NCBI GenBank assembly: GCA_025351545.1
Contig: JANXVQ010000204.1
Span: 1-8,159 of the forward strand
Origin: Spirosoma sp.
Lineage (GTDB): Bacteria; Bacteroidota; Bacteroidia; Cytophagales; Spirosomataceae
Length of the DNA: 8,159 nucleotides
Direction: 5' to 3'
How positions within the stretch are numbered: the first letter of the stretch is position 1; every line of letters starts with the position of its first letter. A program made the translations under genes and the position numbers. Below are positions 6,111 to 8,159 of the stretch, piece by piece. The notes below the pieces were generated by a model. The model was not told where the DNA came from. It ran no database searches and saw nothing but the letters and a program-made list of their open reading frames with translations.

Positions 6111-7139
6111 ATGAAACTAAATTTTATTTTCCTGGCAGGCTGGTTATTGTCCAACATACATCCTGCCATCGCGCAAACAACACCTTTTCCAACTATTGGT
6201 CAAATTGTGCGAGTCGATCCGCGCCTGGACAAACTTATTCCGACAGAAGCTAAAATTGAAGTGCTGGCCGGCGGTTTCATGTGGACAGAAGGTCCCATTT
6301 GGGTGAAAGATCAGGCTTTCCTGCTTTTTTCCGATGTTCCGCAGAATACTATTTTTAAATGGACTGAGAAAGAAGGTGTTACGCCGTTTTTGAAGCCGTC
6401 CGGTTACACAGGTTTAGGCCCATATAGCGAGGAACCCGGTTCCAATGGACTGACTATTGACCGCCAGGGACGGCTCATTGCCTGCGAACATGGCGATCGA
6501 CGCGTAACGGCCATGCCGCTCAATGGGAGTGGAGGCAAACGAACTCTGGCGGATAATTTTAACGGAAAACGGTTCAATAGCCCAAATGATGTGGTGGCCC
6601 ACTCCAGCGGCAGCTATTATTTCACCGACCCGCCCTATGGGATGCCCAAAAAAGAAAAAGACCCTGCCAGAGAAACCCAGGGTTGGGGAGTTTATCGAAT
6701 TGCCCCCGAACGGGCTGGCGTTCCCGGCCTGGTGTCTATTGTGGTGAGCGACCTGACTCGCCCGAATGGAGTAGCCCTATCGCCCGACGAGAAAACACTT
6801 TATGTCGCTCAATCCGACCCGCTCAACCCGGTCGTTATGGCATATCCGTTACAGGCCGATGGTTCCGTTGGTAAAGGACGGGTTGTCTTTGGCGCTGAGG
6901 GAATGAAAAAACTGGGTCTCGAGGGTGGATTCGACGGTATGAAAGTGGACCGCGCGGGTAATTTGTGGGTAACAGGTGGCAATGGAGTGCTGGTGCTGTC
7001 GGAAACGGGCGAATGCCTGGGCCATATTAAAGTTGGTGTTGCTACGGCCAACTGTGCCTGGGGTGACGATGGCTCAACCCTTTACATAACCTCCGATATG
7101 TATCTCTGCCGAATACGAACATTTGCCAAAGGATGGTGA
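6111..7139 (+). CDS. Exported SMP-30/gluconolactonase family lactonase
   Basis: A 342-residue six-bladed beta-propeller enzyme expected to hydrolyse a sugar lactone to its acid. A Sec signal peptide covers about residues 1-21 (MKLNFIFLAGWLLSNIHPAI, cut near AIAQ), so it acts in the periplasm. Family motifs run in order. GGFMWTEGPIW (54-64) has the metal-binding Glu60. SNGLTIDRQGRLIACEHGDR (111-130) follows. FNSPNDVV (155-162) has Asn159. LTRPNGVALSPDE (215-227) has Asn219. GGFDGMKVDRAGNLWVT (272-288) has Asp275. Glu60, Asn219 and Asp275 match the divalent-metal ligands known in SMP-30, with Asn159 near the substrate, so the enzyme looks active. The length is normal for exported members. The ATG at 6111 starts the signal directly. 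The divergent neighbour is an exported Gfo/Idh/MocA oxidoreductase, which could make the lactone. Physiological substrate unknown. Confidence 0.92.
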   Translation: MKLNFIFLAGWLLSNIHPAIAQTTPFPTIGQIVRVDPRLDKLIPTEAKIEVLAGGFMWTEGPIWVKDQAFLLFSDVPQNTIFKWTEKEGVTPFLKPSGYTGLGPYSEEPGSNGLTIDRQGRLIACEHGDRRVTAMPLNGSGGKRTLADNFNGKRFNSPNDVVAHSSGSYYFTDPPYGMPKKEKDPARETQGWGVYRIAPERAGVPGLVSIVVSDLTRPNGVALSPDEKTLYVAQSDPLNPVVMAYPLQADGSVGKGRVVFGAEGMKKLGLEGGFDGMKVDRAGNLWVTGGNGVLVLSETGECLGHIKVGVATANCAWGDDGSTLYITSDMYLCRIRTFAKGW

Positions 7140-7145
7140 TATTTG

Positions 7146-7200
7146 ATGATAAATTATGAATGAACAGGACACTCATAATTTATCATTCATAATTCATCAT
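7146..7200. repeat. Intergenic AT-rich palindromic repeat with two alternative hairpins
   Basis: The left arm at 7146-7159 pairs perfectly over 14 bp with 7173-7186 (TCATAATTTATCAT). The slightly longer left arm 7146-7163 also pairs over 18 bp with one mismatch to 7183-7200 (TCATTCATAATTCATCAT). The two right arms overlap, so only one hairpin can form at a time. The unit resembles the 'aattatgaat' palindromes I would expect scattered between genes in some Bacteroidota genomes. No T tract follows, so it is not a classic terminator, although it sits just after the lactonase stop and may protect the 3' end. Confidence 0.6.
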
Positions 7201-7227
7201 TCCCTCCCTACTTCGTCGTTAATGGAC

Positions 7228-7235
7228 TAACTTTG
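7228..7235 (+). promoter_or_regulatory. -7 promoter element for mrdA
   Basis: TAACTTTG is an exact match to the Bacteroidota sigma-factor -7 consensus TAnnTTTG, 39 bases before the mrdA ATG at 7275. No good -33 TTTG is visible upstream. The position after a palindromic repeat that closes the preceding gene supports an independent promoter. An AAAGGA stretch at 7259-7264 stands 10 bases before the ATG and could aid translation, although Bacteroidota rely little on Shine-Dalgarno pairing. Confidence 0.5.
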
Positions 7236-7274
7236 TAAAGAGTACGTAGCTTTTATTGAAAGGAATTTATTCTC

Positions 7275-8159
7275 ATGTTAGAGAATCGTAAGTGGGTTAT
7301 TATTGGCATCTTTTGCCTGGTTGGATTAACGTATCTGGCCCGATTGTTTTATTTACAAGTACTAGATGATACCTACTCGCTGGGCGCATCGAAGAACTCC
7401 ATTAAGCGGGTGGTCGAAATACCCTATCGAGGGCAGGTTTACGACCGGAATAATCAACTCATCGTTTATAACACCCCCGTTTACGATCTTTACGTAACAC
7501 CCAAACAAGTCAAAATTCCCGATACGGCGGCTTTCTGTCGGATGATGGCGATCAGTCTCCCCGATTTCGATAGTATTATGGGACTGGCTAAAAACTATTC
7601 CCCCGTGAAACCGTCGCTGTTTCTGCGGCAACTTTCCAAAGAAGATTTTGCCCGGATTCAGGATGCACTGGTCGATTATCGGGGCTTCGAACCGGTAATA
7701 AGTTCTATGCGCACCTATCCGGCCCATACGCTGTCGAATGCTCTTGGCTACGTTAGTGAAATCAGCAAAAAGCAATTAGAGAATCAGGATATTCTATATT
7801 ACCGCCAAGGCGATTACGTTGGTCACAACGGGCTGGAGCAGCAATACGAAGAGCAGTTACGCGGCAAGCGAGGGGTCAAATTCATGATGCAGAATGTCCG
7901 GGGCGTTAACAAAGGCTCCTGGAAAAACGGCGAGTTTGACACGTTGGCAATTGCCGGACAAAACCTCATTACAGGCATTGATGTGGAAGTTCAGAAGTAT
8001 GCCGACAGCCTGATGCAAAACAAAGTGGGGGCCGTTCTGGCGGTTGAACCATCAACGGGCGAAATTCTGGTATCTGTCTCAGCGCCAACCTACGACCCTA
8101 ATCTACTGTCGAGCCGATTCTTCTCAAAAAATTACCGGGCCTTAATCAAAAACCCATAC
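7275..8159 (+). CDS. mrdA: Penicillin-binding protein 2 (peptidoglycan transpeptidase), 5' part
   Basis: The first 295 codons of an open frame that runs off the window end. PBP2 is the transpeptidase of the elongasome, anchored in the inner membrane with its catalytic domain in the periplasm, cross-linking side-wall peptidoglycan together with RodA. Visible parts are a short cytoplasmic tail, one membrane segment (about 8-28), and the class B signature PYRGQVYDRNNQL (50-62, 'RGxIxDRNG'). The pedestal domain follows, with YPAHTLSNALGYVSEI (148-163) and YVGHNGLEQQYEEQLRGKRG (181-200). The transpeptidase domain begins at GAVLAVEPSTGEILVSVSAP (252-271). The catalytic SxxK, SxN and KTG motifs would lie beyond the window. 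PBP2 is distinguished from PBP3 (FtsI) by the GHNGLEQQYEEQLRG stretch. In many Bacteroidota mrdA follows mreBCD; here an exported lactonase gene precedes it, and rodA may follow. Confidence 0.93.
   Translation, partial: MLENRKWVIIGIFCLVGLTYLARLFYLQVLDDTYSLGASKNSIKRVVEIPYRGQVYDRNNQLIVYNTPVYDLYVTPKQVKIPDTAAFCRMMAISLPDFDSIMGLAKNYSPVKPSLFLRQLSKEDFARIQDALVDYRGFEPVISSMRTYPAHTLSNALGYVSEISKKQLENQDILYYRQGDYVGHNGLEQQYEEQLRGKRGVKFMMQNVRGVNKGSWKNGEFDTLAIAGQNLITGIDVEVQKYADSLMQNKVGAVLAVEPSTGEILVSVSAPTYDPNLLSSRFFSKNYRALIKNPY

Noticed and set aside
7362..7775. A 137-codon frame antisense to mrdA
   Set aside because: The plus strand encodes an unambiguous PBP2 throughout; the antisense frame is a shadow.

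Overview
The window looks like chromosomal DNA of a Bacteroidota bacterium, most probably of the order Cytophagales (Spirosoma-like). This is an inference from the protein types: a Bacteroidota-style ATP synthase b subunit, a DUF6786-like lipoprotein, a Tat-exported Gfo/Idh/MocA oxidoreductase with the RRSFLKTLG signal, a remnant of a 'VYxQTDRDxY' surface protein, a perfect TAnnTTTG -7 promoter element, and generally poor Shine-Dalgarno sequences. I see no CRISPR array, tRNA, rRNA, transposase or phage gene.

Layout. (1) 22-1062: atpF and atpH, the b and delta subunits of F1Fo ATP synthase, in tight tandem and closed by a strong intrinsic terminator (1083-1126). The genes usually next, atpA and atpG, do not follow. 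(2) 1220-1681 (-): a GNAT acetyltransferase, divergent from a lipoprotein of the DUF6786 type (1761-2987). (3) 3062-3430: a small cysteine-rich lipoprotein, convergent with an atypical SDR / NAD(P)-binding protein (3436-4098, -). (4) 4174-4486: a decayed gene start. It has a signal peptide, an in-frame stop, a +1 frameshift, and then a recognisable N-terminal domain of a large Bacteroidota surface/outer-membrane protein, cut off after about 100 codons. A perfect 22-bp hairpin follows at once and probably terminates the convergent gene. (5) 4548-5969 (-) and 6111-7139 (+): a divergent pair encoding a Tat-exported Gfo/Idh/MocA oxidoreductase and a Sec-exported SMP-30/gluconolactonase. A perfect 14-bp palindrome that fits the GntR/HutC operator pattern lies between them. 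(6) 7146-7200: an intergenic palindromic repeat. (7) 7275-8159: the 5' part of mrdA (penicillin-binding protein 2), running off the window end.

How the genes work together. The only clear functional pairing besides atpFH is the oxidoreductase/lactonase couple. Both proteins carry export signals and their genes share a regulatory region. A sugar oxidised at C1 gives a lactone, which a lactonase would open, as in the Zymomonas glucose-fructose oxidoreductase/gluconolactonase system. I infer a periplasmic sugar-oxidation module; the substrate is unknown. The rest of the window reads as ordinary housekeeping and accessory genes. I found no convincing new defence or mobile system.
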